7,764 bases of DNA from an uncultured Bacteroidota bacterium (GTDB lineage: Bacteria; Bacteroidota; Bacteroidia; UKL13-3). Positions 1-6,622 of the stretch are shown in pieces; position 1 is the first letter of the stretch; the number at the start of each line of letters is the position of its first letter. Both the position numbers and the translations under genes were made by a program. The notes beneath the pieces are model-generated. The model worked only from the letters and a program-made list of their open reading frames with translations, was not told where the DNA came from and did not search any database. The stretch covers positions 1-7,764 of the forward strand of contig CAIUEQ010000149.1 of the NCBI GenBank assembly GCA_903898215.1. Reading direction: 5' to 3'.

Positions 1-2808
1 CATTGAACGAATTCCATCAGTAAAAGGCACTCCGATATTTTCAATTTGATTACCATTCTTTTCGTACATTTCTTTTACGATTGGTAATGCATCATGAGAA
101 ATCAACGAACTTTTTTGTGTGTAATGATGAATCAATTCTTCAAACAATTTATCGGAAACATCATCAGCTTTTCCATTGAAAAAACTATTCTCATCAATGG
201 TAGTTTCGTATGCAAGAATTCTCAGAACTTCAAATTTAAATTCAGCATAATTCTTTTGTTCCTGATAATTCTCAACTAGCTCCTGGCAAACATCTGCCAG
301 CATATTATTAATATCGAGTTCAAGCCTGTCACCATATAATGCATTTCTACGTTTGGTGTAAATCACCTCACGTTGAGAGTTCATCACATCATCATATTCA
401 AGCAAACGTTTACGTATTCCAAAATTATTTTGCTCAACCTTACGTTGGGCACGTTCAATATTTTTTGTGATCATCGAATGCTGAATGTCTTCCCCTTCTT
501 TCATCCCCAAACGATCCATGATAGATGCGATACGTTCGCTACCAAATAATCGCATCAATTCATCTTCAAGCGATACATAAAACTTAGATGACCCGGGATC
601 TCCCTGACGACCTGCACGTCCACGCAACTGTCTGTCTACACGTCTCGACTCATGTCTTTCAGTTCCAATAATTGCCAAACCACCTGCTTCTTTCACACCT
701 TCACCAAGCTTGATATCCGTACCACGACCTGCCATGTTTGTAGCAATTGTAACGGTACCTTTTTGTCCTGCTTCAGCAACTATATCTGCTTCACGCTGAT
801 GTTGTTTTGCGTTGAGTACATTGTGTTTAATTTTTCGAAGCGTTAACATTCTGCTCAGTAATTCAGAAACTTCAACTGAAGTAGTACCCACTAAAGTTGG
901 TCTTCCTGCTTCAACCATTTTTATTATCTCATCAATAACTGCATTGTATTTTTCGCGTTTCGTTTTATAAATGATATCATTATCATCTTTACGAATCATA
1001 TCGCGATTGGTAGGAATTACCACTACATCCAATTTGTAAATTTGCCAAAACTCACCTGCTTCAGTTTCTGCAGTTCCGGTCATACCGGCAAGTTTGTGGT
1101 ACATACGGAAAAAGTTTTGTAAGGTAATTGTAGCATATGTTTGTGTTGCTGCTTCAACTTTTACATTTTCTTTTGCCTCCAAAGCTTGATGTAATCCATC
1201 TGAATATCTTCGTCCGTCTAGCACACGACCGGTTTGCTCATCAACAATTTTTATTTTTCCATCTTGAATAATGTATTCCACATCACGATCAAACATGCAA
1301 TATGCTTTGAGCAATTGATTGATTGAATGAATACGTTCTGACTTAATAGAAAACTCCAACATCAACTGATCTTTTTTCCTTAAACGATCTTCATCGCTCA
1401 TTTCAACTTTTTCTATTTCAGCAATTTCACTTCCAACATCCGGAATAATAAAAAAGTGTGGATCTTCGCCTGATGCAGTAATAAGCTCAATACCTTTTTC
1501 AGTAAGATCTACAGAGTTTTGTTTTTCTTCAATTACAAAATAAAGGTCGGCATCAACCTTATGCATTTCCTTTTGTTGATCTTGTAAATAATAGTTTTCA
1601 GTTTTTTGTAATATTTGTCTCACGCCTTGTTCACCAAGGAATTTGATGACTGCACTATTTTTTGGCAATCCTCTGTAAGCTTGCAATAATTTAAATCCAC
1701 CATCTTTTTCATTGCCGGCAGCAATTAATTTTTTGGCATCAGAGAGAGCAGTATTTACATATATTTTTTGTGTGTTTACTAATCTTTCAATCCGTGGTTT
1801 CAATATATGAAACTGTTGATCTTCACCTTTAGGAATTGGTCCTGAAATAATTAATGGAGTTCTTGCATCATCAATTAAAACAGAATCCACTTCATCCACC
1901 ATTGCAAAATGATGTTTGCGTTGCACAAGTTCATTTACCTCACGCGACATGTTATCACGCAAGTAATCAAAACCAAATTCATTATTTGTTCCGTAAGTGA
2001 TATCAGCTAAATATGCTTTTCTTCTTTCGGCTGAATTAGGCTCATGATAATCGATACAATCAACACGCAATCCATGAAATTCAAACAATGGTGCATTCCA
2101 CTCACAATCTCGTTTTGCCAAATAATCATTTACTGTAACGATATGAACTCCGTTTCCTGCAAGCGCATTTAAATAGGAAGGTAAAGTTGACACTAAAGTT
2201 TTTCCTTCACCCGTTGCCATTTCCGAAATTTTACCGCTATGCAATACAACACCACCAATCAATTGCACATCATAATGAATCATATTCCAGGTAACAGTAC
2301 TTCCTGCAGCTTCCCAACTATTACTCCAAATGGCTTTATCACCATTTATCTTCACAGGTTTTACAGGGCGAGTTTCAGTTGATAACTGTTTATCAAAATC
2401 AGTAGCTGTAACTTCAATATTTTTTATTTCGGTGAATCTGCGAGCTGTTTCTTTTACAACAGCAAATGCCTCAGGAAGAATATCATTGAGCACTTTTTCT
2501 AATTCCTCATCACGTTTTTTTACAAGCTTATCAATTGCTTTAAAAATTTCATCTTTCTCATGAATATCAACATCCGAAATTTCAGTTTTTGATTTCAGAT
2601 CGTCTAATTCTAAATCAATGTCAGCTAAATATTCCGAAATACGCTTTTTAAATTCGTTCGTTTTGTCTCGCAATTCATCGTTGCTGATAGTTGCAAGTTT
2701 GGCATATTCAGCATTGATCTGAGTAACCAAAGGGTAAATAGGCTTAAGGTCGCGGTCGGCTTTGCTTCCAAAAACTTTTGTAACTGTTTTAAAAATTGAA
2801 CTTAACAT
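1..2808 (-). CDS. secA: Preprotein translocase ATPase SecA (C-terminus cut by window edge)
   Basis: SecA is the cytoplasmic ATPase motor that pushes unfolded preproteins through the SecYEG channel. The frame is open for 936 codons from ATG at 2808 (protein starts MLSSIFKTVTKVFG) to the window edge. Visible motifs are Walker A MATGEGKT (residues 197-204), Walker B/DEAD-type DEVDS (305-309) followed by LIDDART, the VDEQTGR and DGRRYSDGLHQA region, TNMAGRGTD (690-698) and the helicase motif VI-like RQLRGRAGRQG (726-736). Walker A lies about 95 residues further in than in E. coli SecA, and there is extra sequence around residues 345-415 in the preprotein-crosslinking region. Both enlargements are usual in Bacteroidetes SecA, which is typically longer than 1000 residues. 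The end of the helical scaffold/wing region and any zinc-binding tail lie outside the window. No Shine-Dalgarno site is seen; the bases before ATG are A/T-rich. The product assignment is certain. Confidence 0.98.
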   Translation of the reverse strand, partial: MLSSIFKTVTKVFGSKADRDLKPIYPLVTQINAEYAKLATISNDELRDKTNEFKKRISEYLADIDLELDDLKSKTEISDVDIHEKDEIFKAIDKLVKKRDEELEKVLNDILPEAFAVVKETARRFTEIKNIEVTATDFDKQLSTETRPVKPVKINGDKAIWSNSWEAAGSTVTWNMIHYDVQLIGGVVLHSGKISEMATGEGKTLVSTLPSYLNALAGNGVHIVTVNDYLAKRDCEWNAPLFEFHGLRVDCIDYHEPNSAERRKAYLADITYGTNNEFGFDYLRDNMSREVNELVQRKHHFAMVDEVDSVLIDDARTPLIISGPIPKGEDQQFHILKPRIERLVNTQKIYVNTALSDAKKLIAAGNEKDGGFKLLQAYRGLPKNSAVIKFLGEQGVRQILQKTENYYLQDQQKEMHKVDADLYFVIEEKQNSVDLTEKGIELITASGEDPHFFIIPDVGSEIAEIEKVEMSDEDRLRKKDQLMLEFSIKSERIHSINQLLKAYCMFDRDVEYIIQDGKIKIVDEQTGRVLDGRRYSDGLHQALEAKENVKVEAATQTYATITLQNFFRMYHKLAGMTGTAETEAGEFWQIYKLDVVVIPTNRDMIRKDDNDIIYKTKREKYNAVIDEIIKMVEAGRPTLVGTTSVEVSELLSRMLTLRKIKHNVLNAKQHQREADIVAEAGQKGTVTIATNMAGRGTDIKLGEGVKEAGGLAIIGTERHESRRVDRQLRGRAGRQGDPGSSKFYVSLEDELMRLFGSERIASIMDRLGMKEGEDIQHSMITKNIERAQRKVEQNNFGIRKRLLEYDDVMNSQREVIYTKRRNALYGDRLELDINNMLADVCQELVENYQEQKNYAEFKFEVLRILAYETTIDENSFFNGKADDVSDKLFEELIHHYTQKSSLISHDALPIVKEMYEKNGNQIENIGVPFTDGIRSM

Positions 2809-2939
2809 TATAAATTATTTGTATTTTAAGGGCGGTAAAAATAATATAAATTTCCTTATGGTTTTGAGGTTTTCCGTTTGTCACAAATAAAGCCAAAAAA
2901 TAATTAAGACTGTTTGGCATGGTTTTTAAAAAGAAAGCG

Positions 2940-2947
2940 CATATTTG
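2940..2947 (+). promoter_or_regulatory. Candidate Bacteroidetes-type -7 box before the beta-barrel gene
   Basis: CATATTTG matches the Bacteroidetes -7 consensus TAnnTTTG at five of six fixed positions and ends 12 bases before the ATG at 2960. A TTTG at 2913-2916 could be the -33 element, but the 23-base gap is slightly long. The rest of the 2809-2959 divergent gap is A/T-rich. On the minus strand TATTTTTA (2843-2836) is a weak candidate box for secA. This is inferred from consensus only. Confidence 0.35.
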
Positions 2948-2959
2948 AATCGCTTAATT

Positions 2960-3922
2960 ATGAGAAAACAAATCTACTCGTTTACATTAATTTGTACCTT
3001 ATCAGCATTTGCAAATTTTGCCTATGCTCAAAATCCAAAAACTAATGCCGGCAAGCTAAACAACAAGGCTCCGCAAGGTTATCAAGCACCTACAATTCCA
3101 ACTCCTCCAACCCAAAGTCCTGTTCAAAACGACTCATTAAAAATTACTAATAATGCTCCATTAAATCAGGAAAAAGACACATCCCATCCTTCATCAACTC
3201 CAATAAAAAACAATACCGATGGAAATCATATTTTATTTAATTTGGGTCTGATAATGGGAATTCCTCAAAATCAATTTCGAGAAGTCAGCAATAATGATTT
3301 AAGTATTGGGGTAGGATTATCGGTGATGTATAATTTTATGGGAACAGATCAAAAAGTAAAAAGTCCTGTAAATATTTATCTCGGTGGCACTTTCGAATAT
3401 TTATATTTTGGTGGTGAAAGCAATACAGGTTCTTATGACTATACTGACTATTATTATCCGGCATATAACTTTAATAATTCAGTGACAACAAATGTAAATG
3501 TCAACGTTTATTCGTTATTTTTAGTTTCCAGAATTGCCTTTTTAAATGGACCTGTAATTCCTTTCATTGAAGCAGCAATTGGTGGCAGGTCGTTTGATGG
3601 AAATGAAAAAATTACTGCTATTCAAACTCAAACACTAAAGCCGGGTTGGTCGGGTCAAACTTATGCTCCTAAACAACAGGATTTTAACAAGAATCTTGAG
3701 AGCGATATAACGGGTAGTTATGGGTATGGTGGTGGTTTTCTATTTGGAAATTCCACTATACATTTAGAGATAAAAGTGATGTATTATAAAGGCACAACTG
3801 CAACATATATTGATAATGAATCTATTAAAATTGATCCGATTACAAGCAAAGTAACATACAGCACCAAAACTTCAACAACCGATATGTTAATTCCTCAAAT
3901 AGGAATTTCAGCAACCTTTTAA
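2960..3922 (+). CDS. Secreted protein, probable outer-membrane beta-barrel
   Basis: This 320-residue protein is of unknown specific function. Residues 1-23 are a clear Sec signal peptide: basic MRK, a hydrophobic core, then AYA before Q24. Residues 24-90 form a low-complexity Pro/Asn/Thr/Gln-rich linker. From about residue 89 to the end the sequence alternates hydrophobic and polar stretches rich in Gly, Tyr and Phe, such as HILFNLGLIMGIP, VNIYLGGTFEYLYFGG and YGYGGGFLFG. It ends in ISATF with a C-terminal Phe, as many outer-membrane barrels do. I therefore infer a small barrel in the outer membrane, of the porin-family/beta-barrel type common in Bacteroidetes. The ATG at 2960 is chosen over an in-frame TTG at 2945, because the TTG sits inside the promoter-like box and would put five residues before the signal peptide. 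The gene stands alone, with its own terminator. Confidence 0.8.
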   Translation: MRKQIYSFTLICTLSAFANFAYAQNPKTNAGKLNNKAPQGYQAPTIPTPPTQSPVQNDSLKITNNAPLNQEKDTSHPSSTPIKNNTDGNHILFNLGLIMGIPQNQFREVSNNDLSIGVGLSVMYNFMGTDQKVKSPVNIYLGGTFEYLYFGGESNTGSYDYTDYYYPAYNFNNSVTTNVNVNVYSLFLVSRIAFLNGPVIPFIEAAIGGRSFDGNEKITAIQTQTLKPGWSGQTYAPKQQDFNKNLESDITGSYGYGGGFLFGNSTIHLEIKVMYYKGTTATYIDNESIKIDPITSKVTYSTKTSTTDMLIPQIGISATF

Positions 3923-3961
3923 CAAAAGTTGGGTTGCTTTTAAAACCAACTTTTGTTTTTT
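3921..3961 (+). terminator. Intrinsic terminator after the beta-barrel gene
   Basis: AACAAAAGTTGG (3921-3932) and CCAACTTTTGTT (3946-3957) form a perfect 12-bp stem with a 13-base loop. The stem leads into a T-run (3956-3961) and, after ATG, a second T-run. The left arm begins in the stop codon itself. The hairpin isolates this gene from metF. Confidence 0.85.
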
Positions 3962-3982
3962 ATGTTTTTTCAAACAATCTTA

Positions 3983-3990
3983 TAGCTTTG
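3983..3990 (+). promoter_or_regulatory. Candidate -7 box for metF
   Basis: TAGCTTTG is a full match to TAnnTTTG and ends 23 bases before the metF ATG, just after the upstream terminator, where a promoter is needed. No well-spaced -33 TTTG is seen; the nearest is at 3952-3955. The short A-rich leader (CTAAAAAATAAGA) leaves no room for a riboswitch. Confidence 0.5.
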
Positions 3991-4013
3991 CAACATCTAC
4001 CTAAAAAATAAGA

Positions 4014-4967
4014 ATGAAAATTATTGATCATATTAAAAACGCAAAACAAACACTTTTCTCTATAGAAATCTTACCACCATTAAAAGGAAAAGGTATACAA
4101 AAATTGTATGAAGGAATTGATCCTTTGATGGAATTTAAGCCTGCGTTTATTGATGTTACTTATCACCGTGAAGAAGCTATTTTACGTAAACGTAAAGATG
4201 GTGGATTTGATAAAGTAACCACCCGTAAACGACCAGGAACTGTTGCTATTTGCGCAGCATTAATGAACAGGTATAAAGTGGATGCTGTGCCACATTTAAT
4301 TTGTGGGGGATTTTCGAAAGAAGAAACAGAAAATGCATTAATAGATTTAAATTTTTTAGGAATAGATAATGTGCTTGCGTTGCGAGGTGATCCGATGAAA
4401 AACGAAACAACTTTTTTTCCTGAACCTGATGGAAATAAAAATTCGATTGAATTATTGCAACAGTTAAGCAACATGAATAAGGGAAAATATATCGATGATG
4501 ATTTAGAAAATGCTTTCCCCACAAATTTTTGTGTTGGCGTTTCAGGTTATCCCGAAAAACATTTTGAAGCTCCAAATTCGATGAGCGACTTAAAATGGCT
4601 GAAAGCGAAAGTTGATGCCGGTGCCGATTATATTGTTACACAATTATTTTTCGACAATAAAAAATATTTTGAATTTGTAGAAAATTGCAAACAAATGGGA
4701 ATTAATATTCCAATTATTCCGGGATTAAAACCATTGGCAAATTTGAAACAAATGACCGCATTGCCAAAAATTTTTCATATTGATTTACCAAATGATCTTG
4801 TTGATGCTGTTGAAAAATGCAAAGATGATATAGCTGTTAAACAAGTTGGAATTGAATGGGCCATTCAGCAATCAAAGGAATTGAAAGCTGCCGGAGTTCC
4901 TGTATTACATTACTATACGATGGGAATGAGTGAGGCTACTAAAAAAATTGCGACTGCTGTTTTTTAA
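4014..4967 (+). CDS. metF: 5,10-methylenetetrahydrofolate reductase
   Basis: MetF is a cytoplasmic FAD enzyme that reduces 5,10-methylene-THF to 5-methyl-THF, the methyl donor for methionine synthesis. The 317 residues fold as one TIM barrel. Visible family motifs are FSIEILPP with the catalytic acid Glu18 (Glu28 in E. coli), IDVTYH (46-51), PHLIC (93-97), LALRGDP with Asp126 (flavin-tuning Asp120 in E. coli), CVGVSGYPEKH (173-183), DAGADYIVTQLFFD with Gln210 (201-214), IPIIPGLKP (232-240) and GVPVLHYYTMG (294-304). It is about 20 residues longer than E. coli MetF, partly through a basic loop at about residues 52-73 (LRKRKDGG...). That loop is familiar from Bacteroidetes homologues and is not a disruption. 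The stop lies 4 bases from the stop of the convergent gene, with no separate terminator between them. No methionine or cobalamin gene is adjacent. Confidence 0.97.
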   Translation: MKIIDHIKNAKQTLFSIEILPPLKGKGIQKLYEGIDPLMEFKPAFIDVTYHREEAILRKRKDGGFDKVTTRKRPGTVAICAALMNRYKVDAVPHLICGGFSKEETENALIDLNFLGIDNVLALRGDPMKNETTFFPEPDGNKNSIELLQQLSNMNKGKYIDDDLENAFPTNFCVGVSGYPEKHFEAPNSMSDLKWLKAKVDAGADYIVTQLFFDNKKYFEFVENCKQMGINIPIIPGLKPLANLKQMTALPKIFHIDLPNDLVDAVEKCKDDIAVKQVGIEWAIQQSKELKAAGVPVLHYYTMGMSEATKKIATAVF

Positions 4968-4971
4968 TTCT

Positions 4972-5445
4972 TTATTTCTTTCTTAGATAAATCGTCCATC
5001 TATCAAACCGTGGTTGTATGGTTAAAATAAATTTATCATTTTCATAAATAGCTGAAGGTTCTATTTCCTCAGGATTTTTAAAATTTTGAGAAAACTTAAA
5101 TCCTGATTTTTTTAGCCCCTGTTTAAAAGTCAAATAATTAGCTTTACTTTTTGTTTCATACATGATCCTTGATTTCTTTTCATCATAAACAGAAACCGTG
5201 AACCATTCAAAAGCATCTTCGGTTTTAGTGTCGAAATTTACTGCCCAGAAATAAGTGTAACTATTTTTATCGTCAAGGTTATCGCTTGATTTTTTTATTA
5301 ACTTAAAATTCTTTTTGGAGATGCTGGGGCTAATTGCAGAAATTTCTGTTTTAAAATAATTGATAAGTTCATTTGCCGTCAATTCCTGCGCAAATAAACT
5401 AAATACACCTATCGAACAGATTAGAGTAAAAAGAGTTTTTTTCAT
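4972..5445 (-). CDS. Small secreted protein of unknown function
   Basis: I do not recognise this 157-residue protein. Residues 1-19 form a signal peptide (MKKTLFTLICSIGVFSLFA) with likely cleavage before Gln20, so it is probably periplasmic or exported. There is no lipobox Cys at the cleavage site and no later membrane span. The mature part is rich in Lys, Ser and aromatics (SYTYFWAVNF, FEWFTVSVYD, RFDRWTIYLRKK), which suggests a small alpha/beta domain. The only Cys is in the signal peptide. ATG at 5445 is preferred to the in-frame TTG at 5460, because MKK is a classical signal-peptide start and the TTG falls in a possible weak promoter box (ATTATTTG, 5465-5458). The gene begins 40 bases after the tmRNA 3' end on the same strand, with no terminator visible between them, so read-through from ssrA is possible. 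Confidence 0.75.
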   Translation of the reverse strand: MKKTLFTLICSIGVFSLFAQELTANELINYFKTEISAISPSISKKNFKLIKKSSDNLDDKNSYTYFWAVNFDTKTEDAFEWFTVSVYDEKKSRIMYETKSKANYLTFKQGLKKSGFKFSQNFKNPEEIEPSAIYENDKFILTIQPRFDRWTIYLRKK

Positions 5446-5485
5446 AATAGCTAGTTTCAAATAATGCTAAAGTGATAAATTATTG

Positions 5486-5849
5486 TGGAGCTGCAGGGAG
5501 TCGAACCCTGGTCCGGAGATGGAACCAACACGCTTTCTTCATGCTTAGTAGTGCATTAATTTTCGAGGCAAAGCAGGCTGCACATCTTGCCAACTAAACC
5601 CTTAGGTCTCTTATTTTGTAAAGTTTAGAAACCAATCAACCTTACAGTCTTGTGCGTTGACGCCTCTATTGTTGAACAGCACAAGCCAAGCCCAACGAGA
5701 CGAAGGCATTACGTAATCAATCCTGATTAGGCAGCCATTGCGAAAGATTCGCCTGATAAAGTTTTGAGCATTGATATTAAAGAGCCAATATCCCAAAGCT
5801 CTGCATGCTTACGCGCAAATTACACATCCCGTCAATTCCGGTCAGCCCC
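5486..5849 (-). ncRNA. ssrA: Transfer-messenger RNA (tmRNA), one-piece
   Basis: tmRNA works with SmpB to rescue stalled ribosomes and tag the incomplete protein for proteolysis. The 5' end GGGGCTG (5849-5843) pairs over 7 bp (one G-U) with CAGCTCC before discriminator A at 5486. A T-arm with stem CAGGG/CCCTG and TTCGA-type loop is plain near the 3' end. CCA is not encoded (CAATA follows), so it must be added. PK1 is a textbook H-type pseudoknot: AGAGC (5802-5798) with GCTCT (5785-5781), and GATATT (5792-5787) with AATATC (5778-5773). A second pseudoknot pairs GGTTT (5633-5629) with AGACC (5609-5605), and CTAAAC (5628-5623) with GTTTAG (5599-5594). A hairpin TAATCA/TGATTA (5729-5714) begins at the tag stop codon. 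The 364-base length and uninterrupted layout show the standard form, not the two-piece permuted one. Confidence 0.97.
5727..5753 (-). other. tmRNA proteolysis-tag reading frame, GESFAMAA
   Basis: The tag reads GGC GAA TCT TTC GCA ATG GCT GCC TAA, giving GESFAMAA. It starts 19 bases after PK1, and its stop sits in the following hairpin. The C-terminal A-M-A-A is the ClpXP-type degron end, and the Gly-Glu start is typical of Bacteroidetes tags. The resume codon is inferred: GGC fits related tags, but the in-frame codons before it (ACT TTA TCA) are open. Confidence 0.85.
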
Positions 5850-5899
5850 AAAGAACATTTACAATTCATAAATAAAATTGATATTTAAAAATTGAAACG

Positions 5900-5907
5900 C
5901 AAATATA
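5900..5907 (-). promoter_or_regulatory. Candidate -7 box for ssrA
   Basis: On the minus strand TATATTTG is a full match to TAnnTTTG, about 50 bases before the mature tmRNA 5' end. TTG at 5932-5930, 22 bases upstream, could be the -33 element. A leader of roughly 40 bases would then be removed, presumably by RNase P. This is inferred from consensus. Confidence 0.45.
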
Positions 5908-5971
5908 AAGTTGTTGGGAGACATATTTCCAATCAAAAAAATAAACAATATGCATCAATGCTTAAATTTCA

Positions 5972-5979
5972 TATTTTTG
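5972..5979 (+). promoter_or_regulatory. Candidate -7 box for the mntA-hepT transcript
   Basis: TATTTTTG fully matches TAnnTTTG and ends 9 bases before the ATG at 5989. No convincing -33 TTTG is seen. If it is used, transcription starts only a few bases before the start codon, giving an almost leaderless message. It lies back to back with the ssrA promoter candidate in the 5850-5988 gap. Confidence 0.45.
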
Positions 5980-5988
5980 AAATCTGAT

Positions 5989-6288
5989 ATGGTCTTAACA
6001 AAAAAGCAATTATTTGAACAATTGATGCAGCAAGAAAGTTACCTTCATTTATTTGGCGTAACTAAACTTGGTGTGTTCGGTTCGTTTGTTACAAATAAAA
6101 TAAACAATGAAAGTGACATTGATTTTTTAGTTGAATTCGACCCTTCAAAAAAAACATACAAAAATTTTCTGGCAGTTTCTGATTTCTTAGAAAAGAAAAC
6201 AGGAAGAAAAGTTGAAATCGTTACACAAAAATCATTAAACAAATATTTAGCTCCAACTATTTTAGCTCAAACAGAATATGTTTTCTAA
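5989..6288 (+). CDS. mntA: MntA-type minimal nucleotidyltransferase antitoxin
   Basis: This 99-residue protein is a minimal nucleotidyltransferase of the polymerase-beta superfamily. In the characterised MntA-HepT pairs such proteins transfer AMP from ATP to a Tyr of the HepT toxin and so neutralise it. The signature GSX10DXD is complete: Gly31-Ser32 in LGVFGSF, then Asp43-Ile-Asp45 in ESDIDFLVEF. The third acidic position is Glu76 in GRKVEIV, where many relatives have Asp. The length is normal for the family. ATG at 5989 is chosen. The frame stays open upstream to ATG 5950 and TTG 5911, but both lie before the promoter-like box and the extra residues do not look like the family. The last 11 bases overlap hepT, as usual for the pair, which suggests translational coupling. 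Confidence 0.88.
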   Translation: MVLTKKQLFEQLMQQESYLHLFGVTKLGVFGSFVTNKINNESDIDFLVEFDPSKKTYKNFLAVSDFLEKKTGRKVEIVTQKSLNKYLAPTILAQTEYVF

Positions 6289-6616
6289 TATTGATTTGAT
6301 TAAACATATTTTGGACGAAATTGAATTTGTATTATTTAATACAAAAGATAAAAGTTACGATCAGGTTTTTGAGGATAATATATTGAATCGTGCAATTATC
6401 AGAAGTCTTGAAATAATTGGGGAGGCAAGTAAAAAAATAAATCCTGATTTTAAATCTCAATATGTGCAAGTAGATTGGAAAGCTATGGCAGGAACAAGAG
6501 ATAAATTAATTCACGATTATTTTGGTGTTGATTACGATATTGTTTGGGACATCATTAAGAATGAATTGCCAGATTTATTTAGTGAATTAAAAAGAATAAT
6601 AGAATTAAACAGTTAA
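6278..6616 (+). CDS. hepT: HepT-type HEPN (DUF86) RNase toxin
   Basis: This 112-residue, mostly helical protein belongs to the HEPN/DUF86 family; characterised HepT toxins are RNases. The active-site motif RX4HXY is intact: Arg74-Asp-Lys-Leu-Ile-His79-Asp-Tyr81, in the familiar context GTRDKLIHDYFGVDYDIVW. Tyr81 matches the position AMPylated by MntA in the studied system. Residues 38-56 (RAIIRSLEIIGEASKKINP) are also typical of the family. It starts inside the end of mntA, so both proteins would come from one message and antitoxin is made first. The RmlD-like gene begins only 6 bases after the stop, with no terminator, so the toxin gene is in line with unrelated genes. The family assignment is strong; actual toxicity is inferred. 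Confidence 0.9.
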   Translation: MFSNIDLIKHILDEIEFVLFNTKDKSYDQVFEDNILNRAIIRSLEIIGEASKKINPDFKSQYVQVDWKAMAGTRDKLIHDYFGVDYDIVWDIIKNELPDLFSELKRIIELNS

Positions 6617-6622
6617 ATATTC

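Noticed and set aside
94..846. Plus-strand open frames at 94-279 and 652-846 (and 2330-2563)
   Set aside because: All three are antisense to secA, which is unambiguous and continuous on the minus strand.
3961..4013. A riboswitch in front of metF
   Set aside because: Only about 50 bases separate the upstream terminator from ATG, and they hold a promoter-like box and an A-rich leader with no hairpins.
4163..4575. Two open frames on the minus strand
   Set aside because: They are antisense shadows of metF, which has clear family motifs throughout; their translations resemble no protein family.
5486..5510. tmRNA 3' end as an integration (att) site for a mobile island
   Set aside because: I see no second copy of this segment and no integrase in the window, and the toxin-antitoxin pair lies on the 5' side of ssrA, not the 3' side where such elements insert.
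5486..5515. A tRNA gene, suggested by the T-arm and acceptor sequence
   Set aside because: No D-arm or anticodon arm is nearby; the acceptor strand pairs with 5849-5843, 360 bases away, which is the tmRNA layout.
5611..5796. Open frame of 61 codons on the minus strand
   Set aside because: It lies wholly within the tmRNA, in a frame offset from the tag, and its sequence is explained by RNA pseudoknots.
5911..5988. Longer start for the nucleotidyltransferase (TTG 5911 or ATG 5950)
   Set aside because: These codons precede the full-match promoter box at 5972-5979, and the added residues are unlike the family.
6045..6242. Minus-strand open frame of 65 codons
   Set aside because: It is antisense to mntA and covers the GSX10DXD region; only the plus strand gives a recognisable protein.
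6100..6620. Truncated mobile element around the toxin pair
   Set aside because: I noticed no flanking inverted or direct repeats or transposase remnants on either side.
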